Shown piece by piece: positions 50,789 through 60,888 of a stretch of DNA of 64,000 bases. The stretch is from Streptacidiphilus rugosus AM-16 (GTDB lineage Bacteria; Actinomycetota; Actinomycetes; Streptomycetales; Streptomycetaceae). The notes beneath the pieces are model-generated. The model was given only the letters and a program-made list of their open reading frames with translations. It was not told the DNA's origin and searched no databases. The first letter of the stretch is position 1. Every line of letters starts with the position of its first letter. The stretch spans positions 682,001 through 746,000 of the forward strand of contig NZ_JQMJ01000004.1 of the NCBI RefSeq assembly GCF_000744655.1, in the 5' to 3' direction. A program made the position numbers and the translations under genes.

Positions 50789-51229
50789 GTGCGCCTACCC
50801 GGACGCAAAGCCCTCACCGCAATCACCCTCGCCGCCACGCTCAGCGTCGGCGTCATCACCGCCGCCGCCCCTGCACACGCGGCAAGTGGGGGCGGCTGCC
50901 GGGCCTGGTACGACTATCGCCCCGGCTACGACATCGACGTGCAGGTCAGGCCGTGCATCAGCGCCAGCGGCGACGCCATCAACGGCAGCGGCTACCTCCT
51001 GGGCGGCATCCCAGTGGACTTCGTCATAGTCCAGTTGCTCGAGGACGGCAATCCGGTGGACCCGCAGTACTTCGCGTGCGGCGATCTGCCGGCCGGAGAG
51101 TGCACGGTCGCCGACAACACGACGTTCGGGTCCTACTGGCCGAAGGGCCACCAGTGGTCCGTCGAGATGTTCGTCAACGTTGGAGGGGAGGACTACGGGC
51201 CGATCCAATCGCCGATCCTGTACCGCTGA
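50789..51229 (+). CDS. Small secreted protein
   Basis: 146 residues from GTG 50789, with GGGAGA 4 nt upstream; the longer frame to 50732 is less likely. Signal peptide MRLPGRKALTAITLAATLSV, cleavage after AHA. The mature part is a beta-rich domain with four Cys: GGGCRAWYDYRPGYDIDVQV, RPCISASGDAINGSGYLLGG, FACGDLPAGECTVADNTTF, ending DYGPIQSPILYR. Two disulfides likely. Similar secreted proteins are common in streptomycetes; function unknown. Confidence 0.82.
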   Translation: MRLPGRKALTAITLAATLSVGVITAAAPAHAASGGGCRAWYDYRPGYDIDVQVRPCISASGDAINGSGYLLGGIPVDFVIVQLLEDGNPVDPQYFACGDLPAGECTVADNTTFGSYWPKGHQWSVEMFVNVGGEDYGPIQSPILYR

Positions 51230-51498
51230 CCCGGGCTCGTCTGCAGCCTCAGGGCACTGCAAGTGAGGACCTCTGTCCGGCGGGCCGGACGCGCGACTGT
51301 CGCCGGCAGCGATCGGGGGAGCGCGTCCAGGCCCGGCCGATAACCGACCCCCGCCCCGATGACCGCCCGACGCGGCTTCGGCGGGCGTCGCAGCCGCGCC
51401 CGCCGAAGCCACGGGTAACCGTCCTTTCGCCGCCCGGCTGGCGGGACCGAGAGGGCGTCCAGGTCCCTGAAGGCCGCTCACGCCCCCGTCCTGGCAAC

Positions 51499-51997
51499 TC
51501 AGGTGCCCGCCGCCACCGGTACGTCCTCTGCCTGCCCAGCCTGCTGCGGCACCTGAGCCGGCGCTGGCATCGGCACGTCCTGACCAGAGGAGGCGGCCGC
51601 TTCCACGACCCTTTCGCGCTCCCGCTTGGCCCGGCCGACCTCGGCCGCGGTGATTCCCAAAGCGTCCGGCCGCCTCCTGCTGGCTGACGCCCGTTGCCAG
51701 CAGCTCCACCACCAGGCCGTCCGCGCCCTGGCGCAGCTCCGACAGCGGAGCCTCCAGCTGGACCCGCAGCTCCTCGACCTTCTGCTCCAGCTTGGCCCGC
51801 TCGGCGGCCAGCCGCCGCTCGACCGCGGCCTCCCGGCCGGCGATGTCCTCGCGCGTCATCAGGAACCGCATCGCGATCTCCTGACGCTCACTCTCCCGCG
51901 CCGTGTACTGCGCTGCCCGCAGCCTGGCCTGCTCCCGCGCCGCGACCTGCCGCGACCCGCGGCGCTTCGTCTGCGCGCTGTCCTGATTGTCGGTCAT
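51499..51997 (-). pseudogene. Coiled-coil relaxosome-accessory-like protein, frameshifted
   Basis: ATG 51997 starts MTDNQDSAQTKRRGSRQVAA, REQARLRAAQYTARESERQE, then a long charged coiled coil (REAAVERRLAAERAKLEQKV). It reaches VVELLATGVSQQEAAGR, where one base is gained or lost near 51655-51665; the continuation LGITAAEVGRAKRERERVVE in another frame completes a helix-turn-helix and ends at TGA 51499. It is divergent from TraA and its hairpins, the position of MobC-like DNA-binding partners. Confidence 0.6.
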
Positions 51998-52114
51998 CTA
52001 TGAGGCTCCCTTCGTCGACGATCATTGTGACCTCCCGACGCCTCCGCCCCGAACCTGGCGGTTTCGGTTCAACCGGCCGTCCGGCCCTGGCCCGCCCCGC
52101 CGAGCGGGCGTGTA

Positions 52115-52159
52115 CGGCTATCCACAGAGGTGCTCGGGGAGCACCGCTGTGGATAGCCG
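52115..52159. repeat. Hairpin 1 of the putative oriT (21-bp arms)
   Basis: Arms 52115-52135 and 52139-52159 pair over 21 bp with one mismatch (128/146); the loop is 3 nt. The outer half reads CGGCTATCCACAG with its complement. It lies next to a second, longer hairpin in the gap between the accessory gene and TraA. Confidence 0.75.
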
Positions 52160-52172
52160 CCGACTACGTCGT

Positions 52173-52266
52173 GACTGTCTTGATCTTGACGTGGTGTCAG
52201 CCTGTCGCATACTTCGCTGCGCTCACTGACGCGACAGACTGACACCACGTCAAGATCAAGACAGTC
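52173..52266. repeat. Hairpin 2 of the putative oriT (36-bp arms)
   Basis: The outer 28-bp arms (52173-52200 and 52239-52266) are perfect complements. After one mismatched pair, CTGTCGC (52202-52208) pairs with GCGACAG (52231-52237). The 22-nt loop (52209-52230) reads ATACTTCGCTGCGCTCACTG and two more bases. It sits 43 nt upstream of the relaxase start. Such a hairpin and loop beside a MobF gene fits an origin of transfer with a nic site in or near the loop; the nic position is not shown. Confidence 0.75.
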
Positions 52267-52308
52267 CATCTCATGCATTACGAATGATCTCGGGGGTATC
52301 GTCGCTAC

Positions 52309-55300
52309 ATGATGACCATCCACAAGCTCAGCGCTGGGGATGGGTACCGCTATTACACGCGCGAGACAGCGACCGCCGACGTCGCCCGTCAAGGCGCCCG
52401 GGAGCTCGGCGACTACTACACCGCAGGCGGCAATCCGCCTGGCGTCTGGGTCGGCTCCGGTGCCCCGCTGCTGGGCGTTTCCGGCACCGTCGCCGAGTCC
52501 CAGTTGAAGGCCCTGTTCGGCGAAGGACTTCACCCTGACACCGAGCAGATCGTCGCCGAACGCCTCGCTGCCGGCGACAAACCCAAGCAGGCCCTTGCCG
52601 CCGCACGGCTGGGCCGCCGGTACTACCAGTACGAGGCCAAGGACGGCGAGTTCGGCCGCCGCCTGGGCGCGGCGATGGCCGACCTGGAGCGCCGCGAGCA
52701 CCGCCCGGTCAGCCCCGAGGAGCAGACAGCACTGCGCGGCCGCGTCGGGGCACAGATGTTCCGCGAGCGCCACGGCCGCAATCCGATCAGCCGAGCTGAG
52801 CTCGGCCAGTTCATCACCGCCCAGGGCGGCAAGGGATCCGCGGCCGTCGCCGGATTCGACCTCGTCTTCTCCGCGCCCAAACCGTCTCGGTGCTATGGGG
52901 CCTGGGAGACGAAGCCACCCGGAACGCCGTCGAGCAGGCCCACGAGCAGGCCATCGCCGACACTCTCGGCTGGATCGAGCAGCACGCTCTCATGACCCGC
53001 ACCGGCGTCAACGGCGTGGCCCAGGAGGACGTCCAGAGCGGAGGGATCGCCACCCGGTTCCGGCACTACGACAGCCGGGCCGGTGACCCGATGCTCCACG
53101 ACCACGTCGTGGTCGCCAACAAGGTCAAAGGCGAGGACGACAAGTGGCGCTCCATCGACGGAACGCTGCTCATGCAGATGAACGTCCCGGCGTCCGAGTT
53201 CTACAACCAGCGCGTCATCGAGCACGTCGCCACGGCCCTGGACCTGGCCACCGAGGCCCGCGAGGTCACGCCCGGCAAGCGCCCCGTGATGGAGCTGGCC
53301 GGCGTCGACGCGGACCTGATCGAAGCCCACTCGCGGCGCTCCACCGACATCAACGCGCGCATGGACGAACTGCTACAGGCGTACATCGCCGAGCACGGCT
53401 ACGAGCCCTCCGACAAGGCCAGGCTGCGACTCCTGCAGCAGGCCACCCTGGACACCCGTCCCGACAAGGAGCACGCGAAGTCCCTGGCCGAACTGCGGGC
53501 CGGATGGCGCGCGGACGCGGTCGCCATGTTCGGCACCGAGCGCGTCGAACAGCTGCTGCAGCGCGCCCAGGAAGCGGCCGCCCCGGCGCGCTCGGCTCGG
53601 ACCACCGTGGACCTCGACCAGCTCGCCGGCACCGTCCTGGAGACCGTCTCCGACCACCGAGCAGTCTGGCACCGCAGCCACGTCCTGGCCGAGGCCCGCC
53701 GCCAGGTGACCGCCGCGACCAAGGGAGCCTGGCGCTCCGACGACCTGGCCGAGCAGATCACCGACCGGGCCCTCTCGCAGCTCAGCATCGACATCACCCC
53801 GCCCGACCCCAACCCCGTCTTCGCGCCGCTGACGCGCGCGGACGGCACGTCGGTCTACCGGCGCAAGGGCAGCGAGCTCTACACCTCCGCGGCCGTGCTG
53901 GCTGCCGAGGACACCGTCGTCGCCGCCGCGAAGACGGCCGCGATCCCCGCCGTCTCCGGCGACGTGTTCGACCAGGTCCTGGCCGCGCACACGGGCCCGC
54001 TCGACCCGGGACAGCAGCGCCTGGCCCGCGCGTTCGCCACCGGCGAGCAGCTGCTGGTCGCCGGCATCGGACCGGCCGGTGCGGGCAAGACCTCCGCCCT
54101 GCGCCTGGTCGCCGACGCCGTGCGCGCCCAAGGCGGTCGCGTAATCGGCCTGGGCCCCTCCGCGCGCGCCGCGCAGGTCATGTCCGCCGAGATCGGCACC
54201 GACGCGTTCACCGTCCACGAGTGGCTCGCCCAGCGCGAACGCGCCGCCGGAGCACGCGTCGAGGACCGCTACCGCCTGCACCCCGGAGACGTCGTCATCG
54301 TGGACGAGGCCGGGATGGCCGGCACCCGCCGCCTGGCCCACGTCGTCGACGAAGCCCGCCGCGCCGGTGCTCACGTCCGCCTGATCGGCGACCCCGCCCA
54401 GCTCGCCGCGATCGAGTCCGGCGGCGTGCTACGCCTGCTCGCCCAGCAGGGCCAGGTCGTCGAGCTGGAGAGCGTGCACCGCTTCCAGACCCCCGGCGAG
54501 AGCGCCGCGTCGCTGCTGCTGCGCGACGGCGACCCCGAACAGGCCTTCGCCTGGTACCGGCAGCACGGACGCATCGTCGGCGGCACCTACGAGCAGATGG
54601 TCGACCAGCTGTTCGCCCGCTGGCAGCTCGACACCGAGGCCGGGCAGGCCGCAATGATGATGGCCGAGGACAACATCACCGTCGCCGACCTCAACACCCG
54701 CGCCCAGGCCTGGCGCATGAGCCGCGGACAGCTCGACCCGGCACACGCCACGCCGCTGCGCGACGAACAGCACGCCTACGCGGGCGACCTGGTCGTCACC
54801 CGCCAGAACCGGCGCACGCTCACGCTGCGCGGCGGCAAGGACTTCGTCAAGAACGGCGACGTCTGGACCGTCGAAGCGGTCAACCGGGACGGCTCCGCGA
54901 CGGTCCGGCACACCGACCACGGCGGCCGGATCCGCCTTGATGCCGCCTACCTGCGCGACCACGCCCAGCTCGGCTATGCCTCCACCGGACACCGGGGCCA
55001 GGGCGCCACCGTCGACGCCGGCGGCGGTCTCGCCTCGGGCCGGACCAGCCGCGAGAGCGCCTACGTCATGCTCACCCGCGGCCGCGGCGACAACCGGCTC
55101 TTCCTCGTCCTGGACAAGGGCGAGAGCGTCGACGACGCGCTGGCGCGGATCGCCCGCCACAGCCAGGCCTCCCGCTCCGCCCACGAGACCATCCGCGCCG
55201 AGCAGGACCGGGCCTGGGGCATCGGACAGCTCGCCGCCGAGTACACCGACGTCCACGCCCGCGCGCTCGGCCAGCGCTACCAGGCTCTGGCCCGCCACAC

Positions 55301-56564
55301 GCTGGGCGACCAGCGCGCGGAGATGTTCATCGCCGCCGAGGCCTGGCCCGCCGTCGAACGCGCCCTGCACGACGCCGAACTCTTCGGCTTCGACCCCGCC
55401 ACGATCCTCACCATCGCCGTCGGCGAGCGCGGCTTCACGGGCGCCGAGGACAACTCCGCCGTGCTGTCCTGGCGCATCGACCGCCGCGTCGAGGAAGGCG
55501 TCGAGGCGCGGCAGCGCGCCGCCGCGCAGGAGGCTGAACGGCCCGGCGCCAGGCCGCTGGCCGACTACGCGCCCGACCGGCTCGCCGAACTCGGCGACCA
55601 GACCCGCGCCCAGCGCGCGCAGGCCCTGCTGGCGCTGCAGCAGGCCGAGGCCCGCGTCGCCGGCCACCCGCGCCCGGTCACCGCGTTCGGCCTGCCGCAC
55701 CCGGCCTGGCCCGACCGCCGCCACGGCGGCCTGACCCGCGCCGAGCTCGCCGACCAACTTGCCCACGCCCGACGCGACGCCCGCCGCCCCAGCGACGTCA
55801 ACCAGACCCAAGACGCCGTCCGCCTAGCCGCCGAACTGCGCACCGAACAGCGGCTGCGCCGCGCCCTGCCCGCGCTCGACCGGGCCCCCGAGGACTGGCA
55901 GCGCGAAGTGTCCGCCGAGTCCTTCGAGATCCCCAAGCGAATCACCCAGCTCCACGACGTCGACCGCGCCCACGACGCCCTGCAGCGCGCCGAGGTGATC
56001 GCCGACCAGGTCGCCGCCGAGCAGCGGCTGCGCACCAAGCTGCCCGATCTCCCGGCCGACGCACCCGCGCTCCAGGCCGACCACACCGGACCGGTCCCGA
56101 CCTGGCTCGCCCCCGTCCAGGCCCAGACCGACCCCCGTCACACGCCCGCCGACTGGCGCGACCACCTCGACCAGCGCCGCGACGTAATGGACGCGCGCCT
56201 GCGGCAGACCGGCCAGGCTCTCGCCGCCGACACCCCCACCTGGGCGCGGCCGCTCGGACCGGTGCCACCGGCCGACCACCCGCTGCGCGACCGCTGGCAG
56301 CACACCGCTGCCCTGGTCGACGCTTGGCGTGTGCGCTCCCAGACCCCCGCCACCACCGCAGGCCTCGGTGACGAGCCCGCCGACCCCCGCCAGGCTGAGG
56401 CCTGGCGCGCGCTGCAGGCCGAGGTCGACGACGTCGGCCGCCGCGCCCGCGGCATCGCCGCCGCGCAGCAGCGCCGCGACGGCCTCGACCCCGACCAGGT
56501 CCAGGCCGCCCCCGCACCCGAGGCCTCGGCGACTCCCGACGCCGCCGACGGCCCCGAGCAGTAG
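52309..56564 (+). CDS. traA: MobF-family TraA relaxase-helicase (one frameshift)
   Basis: It should be about 1,418 residues; as read it is two frames (52309-52995 and 52890-56564), joined at the missing base near 52880 (SAPK then TVSVLWGLGDEA). It nicks oriT and unwinds the strand during conjugation. Tyr-rich start GDGYRYYTRETATAD; three-His site near residue 263 (PMLHDHVVVANK); helicase Walker A near 588 (GPAGAGKTSALRLV), Walker B near 665 (VIVDEAGMAG), and late helicase motif AYVMLTRGRGDNRLFLV. The C-terminal third is helical and repetitive. It ends at TAG 56562; the same frame then stays open to 56739. Confidence 0.9.
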
Positions 56565-56739
56565 CCGGCCCGCACCGGCGGCTGGCGCTCCTTCGCGTCG
56601 GCCGCGCCCACGTCCACCACCGAGACGCCCGCCGGATCCTGGCGTACCGCTGGCCAGAACGCCCCGGAACGGGACCGAGAGCGCCGACGCCGCGACGACG
56701 AACAACAGCAGGACCACGACCAGGCTCCCGAACGCTGAC
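56565..56739 (+). other. Open in-frame extension after the traA stop
   Basis: Behind the TAG at 56562-56564 the traA frame continues 57 codons: PARTGGWRSFASAAPTSTTE, PAGSWRTAGQNAPERDRERR, RRDDEQQQDHDQAPER and TGA at 56737. About four fifths of the third bases are G or C, like coding DNA. It could be the original C-terminus cut off by a CAG-to-TAG change, or chance. The rest of 56740-56865 is intergenic. Confidence 0.4.
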
Positions 56740-56865
56740 CGTCCCGTTCGCAGCCGGGTTGTCCACAGGTCCCCGTTATCCACAGAACCGCAGCCGCCGG
56801 GTCCGCCGTCGACACAGTCGGTCGGCACACTGCCCGCAGCCGAACCCGCCCATCAGGAGGTCGCG

Positions 56866-57264
56866 ATGAGCACCCTGGACAGCCTCGCCGCCGCGCTGCG
56901 GCAGCCCGCCCCGGCCGACGTCGAGCGCTTGGCCTGGGACACGCTGACCCTGGCCGCCGACCTCGCCGACGCCCTTGCCTGGACCGACGGTGTCAGCCCG
57001 GAGACCGCGATTGCCGCCTCCGGCGCCGCGATCGCCGGCCGGGACCTGCTCGCCATCCCAGCCGAAGGCCCCTCCCCGCTCCTACCCGAACCGGTCGCAC
57101 GGTCTCAGGCCGGCCAGCTCGCCGATCTGCTGGACCGTGCCCGTCTCCTGCTCGACCAGGCCGGCCGCGCCACCGCCGACCCCGACCAGGTCCACCGACT
57201 CCACGCCTGCGCCGACCGCGCCGCAGAAGCCGCCGCGGGCCTGCGCCACCTGGACGCCCCGTGA
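56866..57264 (+). CDS. Hypothetical helical protein downstream of traA
   Basis: 132 residues, ATG 56866 with AGGAGG 6 nt before it. All-helical: STLDSLAAALRQPAPADVER, LAWDTLTLAADLADALAWTD, GVSPETAIAASGAAIAGRDL, LADLLDRARLLLDQAGRATA and HRLHACADRAAEAAAGLRHL. No family known. It overlaps the next gene by GTGA (57261-57264), so the two are translationally coupled. Confidence 0.7.
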   Translation: MSTLDSLAAALRQPAPADVERLAWDTLTLAADLADALAWTDGVSPETAIAASGAAIAGRDLLAIPAEGPSPLLPEPVARSQAGQLADLLDRARLLLDQAGRATADPDQVHRLHACADRAAEAAAGLRHLDAP

Positions 57265-57825
57265 CGGCGACGCTGGCGGACTTCCTCGATCTGGCCCGTC
57301 ACCGACTCGACCTCGCCCGGCGAGCGGTCCCCGACCGACGCCTGTCCCCCAGCGAGCGCACCGCGCTGATCGCGCTCGTTGATCCTGTACTGCGCGAGAT
57401 CGACCGTCACCTCACCGACCACGGCACCGCAGGCCGCTTCGCCCACCTCGCCACCCCCGACGCCCAGCGGGCAGCCCTCGCCACCCGCCACAGCATCGAC
57501 CCGCCACAGCATCGACCAGGCCCGCAGCGCACTGCGCCGCGCACCCCGATCCCAGGTATCCGCCCGCCCCCCAGCCGGCGCGAGCGCCACCGTCGACGAC
57601 GCGGCCACCTACCTCACCGACGCCCGCCGCTTCCTCGCCGTGGCGCACGATCTGACGGCCACCCACCACAGCGGACCCGCCGGCCAGCCATCCAGCTCCT
57701 ACGCCGCCGTGCTCGACGCGCCCGGCGGACAGCGCTACCTCACCGCGCAGATGGCAGACCTCACTGATCTGGTGCGCCGCTTCGTCGCGACCGTCGCCGA
57801 GCACGGCGATCCGAACGCCAGCTGA
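57261..57825 (+). pseudogene. Hypothetical helical protein, disrupted by a 16-bp duplication
   Basis: GTG 57261 starts TATLADFLDLARHRLDLARR, RLSPSERTALIALVDPVLRE, IDRHLTDHGTAGRFAHLATP. A 16-bp tandem repeat at 57485-57516 shifts the frame; skipping one copy joins TRHSIDQARSALRRAPRSQ and continues AATYLTDARRFLAVAHDLTA, AAVLDAPGGQRYLTAQMADL, then LVRRFVATVAEHGDPNAS, stop 57825. The restored protein (about 183 residues) is helical like its upstream neighbour. Function unknown. Confidence 0.65.
57485..57516 (+). repeat. 16-bp tandem duplication
   Basis: CCGCCACAGCATCGAC occurs twice in a row (57485-57500, 57501-57516). Sixteen bases is not a multiple of three, so it breaks the gene at 57261-57825. 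It looks like replication slippage. Confidence 0.9.
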
Positions 57826-57965
57826 CCACCGGCCGGAACCTCGCCGACGCCCAACAGCGCCTCGCCAAAGCCTGGCCACGGCGCGGCCAGTCTGAGGACC
57901 TCGACCCGGCTGTGACCTGGGTCGTTGTGCCGCCAAAGGCTCAGCAGGTGTTTGATGTCCGGCAC

Positions 57966-59574
57966 TCAGGCCGCGTGCGACTTGGCCGTCCGGTTCGCTT
58001 TCCTCACTGCGTCGGCGAGCTGGTCGCGGGTCATGGTGGAGCGGTGCGCGATGTCGAGGTCCGTGGCGCGTTTGTACAGCTGGGCCTTGGTCAGGTCGTC
58101 GAGGTTCTCGCGCGCGATTGCGGTGCGCTTCTTCGCCGCCGGGGCCTTCTTGGCGGCCTGGCGTGAGGTGGCGGTCCCGGCGCCTGGTTTCGGCGACCGA
58201 CTCGCCTTCGCGCCGGGTGCGGGCGGTGTCGATGCTGGCCTTGAGGGCGTCCATGAGGTCGACCACGTTGGTGGCCTGGGCGGGAGCTCCCTTGGAGACG
58301 GCGATCTCGCGGCCGGCGGCCTTGTCCTTGACCAGCCGGCGGACCTGTTCCTCGAAGGTGTCGTGGTACTGGCCAGGGTTCCAGTCGATGCCGAGCATCC
58401 CGATCAGCTGCTCGGCGGTGTCCCGTTCGGCCGTGCTGACCTTGGTCTTGCCGGTGGGCAGGTCGTCGATCTCGTCCCGGGGCTCGCGGATCTCGTCGGC
58501 GAAGTGCATGGTGTGCAGCTCCAGCAGCCCGTGCCGGGCGCGTACCGCGGTCAGGTATTCCTTGCCGCGCATCGCGAACAGGCAGATCCCGGCCCGGTCG
58601 GTGCGTTCCAGGGCCTCGGCGAGCAGTTTGTAGATCTTGGTGTACTCCTCGCCCTTGGGTCCGAGGTAGTAGGTGCGGTCGAAGAAGATCGGCTCGACCT
58701 GCGCGAGGTCGACGAAGCCGGCGATGTCGATGGTCTTGGAGCGCGAGGGGCTGATCTGGTCCAGCTCCTCGGGTTCGACCACCAGGTACTCGCCGGGCGC
58801 GATCTCGTAGCCCTTGACGATGTCGCCGTAGTCGACCTCTTTGCCGGTGCGTTCGTTGACGCGCTTGTTGCGGACCCGGTCGCCGGTGCCGCGCTGGAGC
58901 TGGTGGAAGCGCACCGTGTGGTCCTGCGTCGCCGTGTACAGGAGCGCCACGACGGTCAACACCTCCACCGCCTGGGTGGCCCCCGACACGGCGCTCTGCA
59001 GCAGCGTGGAGCGGTGCGCGCTGACGAACGAGCTGATCTTGGCCTGCAGGCCCGTCAGCGCCTCGGGCCGCACGTGCCAGGGGGCGCCCTCCAGCCAGCG
59101 CTCCAGGCGGCCGACGCCCGCGTCGAACTGTGAACCCACCTGGGGGGCCTGGTGCGCGATCAGGAACCCGAGCCCGGTTAGCAGTCCGCCGACCGCCATC
59201 ACGACCAGTACGAAGGAGCACAGCACCGCCAGCGAACGCGGCATCACCGCCGAGCACAGGTCGGCCAGAGGCCGCAGCAGCGCGGTGACCACCAGGCCGA
59301 GGAACACGGCGACAACCACCGGCAGGAACCGGTCCAGCAAGGTGAATACCGCGTAGCCCACGACGCCCAGGACCAGCAGGCGCCACGACCACCCCGCGGC
59401 CGCCCGCAGCGAGGCGGGCACCCCGGCTCCGGGCGCGGGCCGCACCCGACGGTCGAACGTGGCCGGTAGCGCACCGCAGGCCGTGGGGTGGCCCGGCGGC
59501 GGCTTGCCCTGTTGGGCCGTGGTCCGCGTCGCGCCAGGCGCACCCGTGCAGCCACTTTCCGCGCCCGACGCCAA
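57966..59574 (-). pseudogene. ku: AI-2E permease N-half fused to Ku DNA-end protein
   Basis: One open frame from TTG 59574 begins as an AI-2E/PerM-type permease: LLVLGVVGYAVFTLLDRFLP, VVVAVFLGLVVTALLRPLAD, ending near residue 210 (AVEVLTVVAL). It then becomes bacterial Ku without its first about 20 residues: LYTATQDHTVRFHQLQRGTG, DIVKGYEIAPGEYLVVEPEE, FFDRTYYLGPKGEEYTKIYK, ATNVVDLMDALKASIDTART. A base change near 58185-58190 shifts the last part; in the other frame it reads AAKKAPAAKKRTAIARENLD and TKAQLYKRATDLDIAHRSTM to stop 57966. Ku binds broken DNA ends for NHEJ with LigD. Confidence 0.85.
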
Positions 59575-60025
59575 CCCACCACCCGAAACACCTTCCTGTC
59601 CGGCCAGTCATCCTCGCGGCTTGCTCACATCCACCACGCCCCGCTCCCTGCGGGATGGAAAAACAGCGGCGTATCCGCATTCGCGCACGCCGCCTGTTCC
59701 TGCCACGACCACGCCCCCACCATCGCCCCGGGAAGGTCCGGCTTACGCCGCATCCGCTCCTGCCCCCTCCGCAGACCCACGCCGCTACATCCACGGCCCC
59801 GGACTCCCGTAGCCGGCGATCAGCGACCACTCCCGCCGCGCCACCATGGCCACGCCTCACACAGCACGCCTGCCCCGGACCCTGTGATCCACGCACCCTG
59901 TCGCTTGAGCCGATGGTGGGAACGATCAACCGACTGTGCATGTACACCACAGGGAGGGGGCATGCGCAGCGTGCGACACGGCAGGGTCGCTTCAAAGGCT
60001 TGAGGTGGGATACGAGGTGGTCGAC

Positions 60026-60277
60026 GTGCTGATGGCGCATCCGACGGTGCTGAACAATCTGATCAAGGAGTACGCGGCCCTGGCCCTACTCGGGGCCGAC
60101 CACGGGGACCAGCAGGCCCGCCGGCGCCTGGAGGACGTCACCTACACCCTGTGCGTGGCCACCGGCACCCGCGACATCGACAGCGCGCTGGCCGCCGCCC
60201 GCTACCGGCTGCCCGGGGCCCGCCCCCACGACGATTCCCTGCTCGCCCCCGAGCGTGCGGACCCAGCCGTCGCCTGA
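60026..60277 (+). CDS. DUF5133 family protein
   Basis: 83 residues from GTG 60026, with GAGGTGG 5 nt before it: MLMAHPTVLNNLIKEYAALA, LLGADHGDQQARRRLEDVTY, TLCVATGTRDIDSALAAARY, RLPGARPHDDSLLAPERAD. This is the DUF5133 layout seen across streptomycetes, function unknown. The spacer 59575-60025 upstream shows nothing else I can support. Confidence 0.85.
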   Translation: MLMAHPTVLNNLIKEYAALALLGADHGDQQARRRLEDVTYTLCVATGTRDIDSALAAARYRLPGARPHDDSLLAPERADPAVA

Positions 60278-60423
60278 CCGACGCCACGCTGCCCCGGTGT
60301 CCCGGTGGCTTCCGATGCCGGCGCATGGGCGCCGGGAGAGCGGTCAGGAGCTCACGGAGGGCCGGTTCGACCGTTCTTCGGTCGACGCCGGGTCGATTCC
60401 GTCTCCTGCGAAAGGGTGTTCTC

Positions 60424-60771
60424 GTGGACAACGGCATGTGGGGCTACCAGGCCGACTCCGGCTACCAGGCCGGTATCGACCTCACCGGCTACCGGGTCGA
60501 GGCGACCGACGGCCATATCGGGAAGGTCGACGAGCACTCCGCCGAGGTCGGCGCTCAGTACCTCGTCGTCGACACCGGGCCGTGGATCTTCGGGAAGCAC
60601 GTCCTGCTCCCCGCCGGCACGATCATGTCCGTCGACGCCGTGAACCGGAGCGTCCAGGTCGGCCGCACCAAGGACGAGATCAAGGACTCCCCCGAGTACC
60701 ACCAGGACAAGCACGCCGGCGACGCCGACTACCGCAACGACATCGGCGCCTACTACGGCCGCACGCTGTAA
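60424..60771 (+). CDS. PRC-barrel domain protein
   Basis: 115 residues from GTG 60424 (AAAGGGTG upstream). A PRC-barrel: GIDLTGYRVEATDGHIGKVD, EHSAEVGAQYLVVDTGPWIF, GKHVLLPAGTIMSVDAVNRS, VQVGRTKDEIKDSPEYHQDK. These small beta barrels bind RNA or other proteins (rRNA maturation, photosynthetic reaction centres); in streptomycetes they are often stress-induced. The His-rich and Tyr-rich ends are typical. Confidence 0.9.
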   Translation: MDNGMWGYQADSGYQAGIDLTGYRVEATDGHIGKVDEHSAEVGAQYLVVDTGPWIFGKHVLLPAGTIMSVDAVNRSVQVGRTKDEIKDSPEYHQDKHAGDADYRNDIGAYYGRTL

Positions 60772-60888
60772 ACCCGCTCCCCAGCACCGCATCGGGGTGG
60801 TCCGCGCAGGAGAACCGCGCGGACCACCCCGATGCCGTCCGGAAGCGCCCCCAGGGCACATCCTCGAGAACAGGAGACCGACAGCCCC

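Noticed and set aside
54429-55811. 460-codon minus-strand frame inside traA
   Set aside because: Gly/Val/Ala/Asp-rich, no domain, and lies fully within the helicase part of traA.
57925-59133. 402-codon plus-strand frame opposite the Ku fusion
   Set aside because: No recognisable protein; Ku motifs are all on the minus strand.
58091-60040. 649-codon minus-strand frame overlapping Ku in another phase
   Set aside because: Arg/Gly/Ala/Pro-rich with no family; it is the shadow of the Ku frame and runs through the empty spacer.
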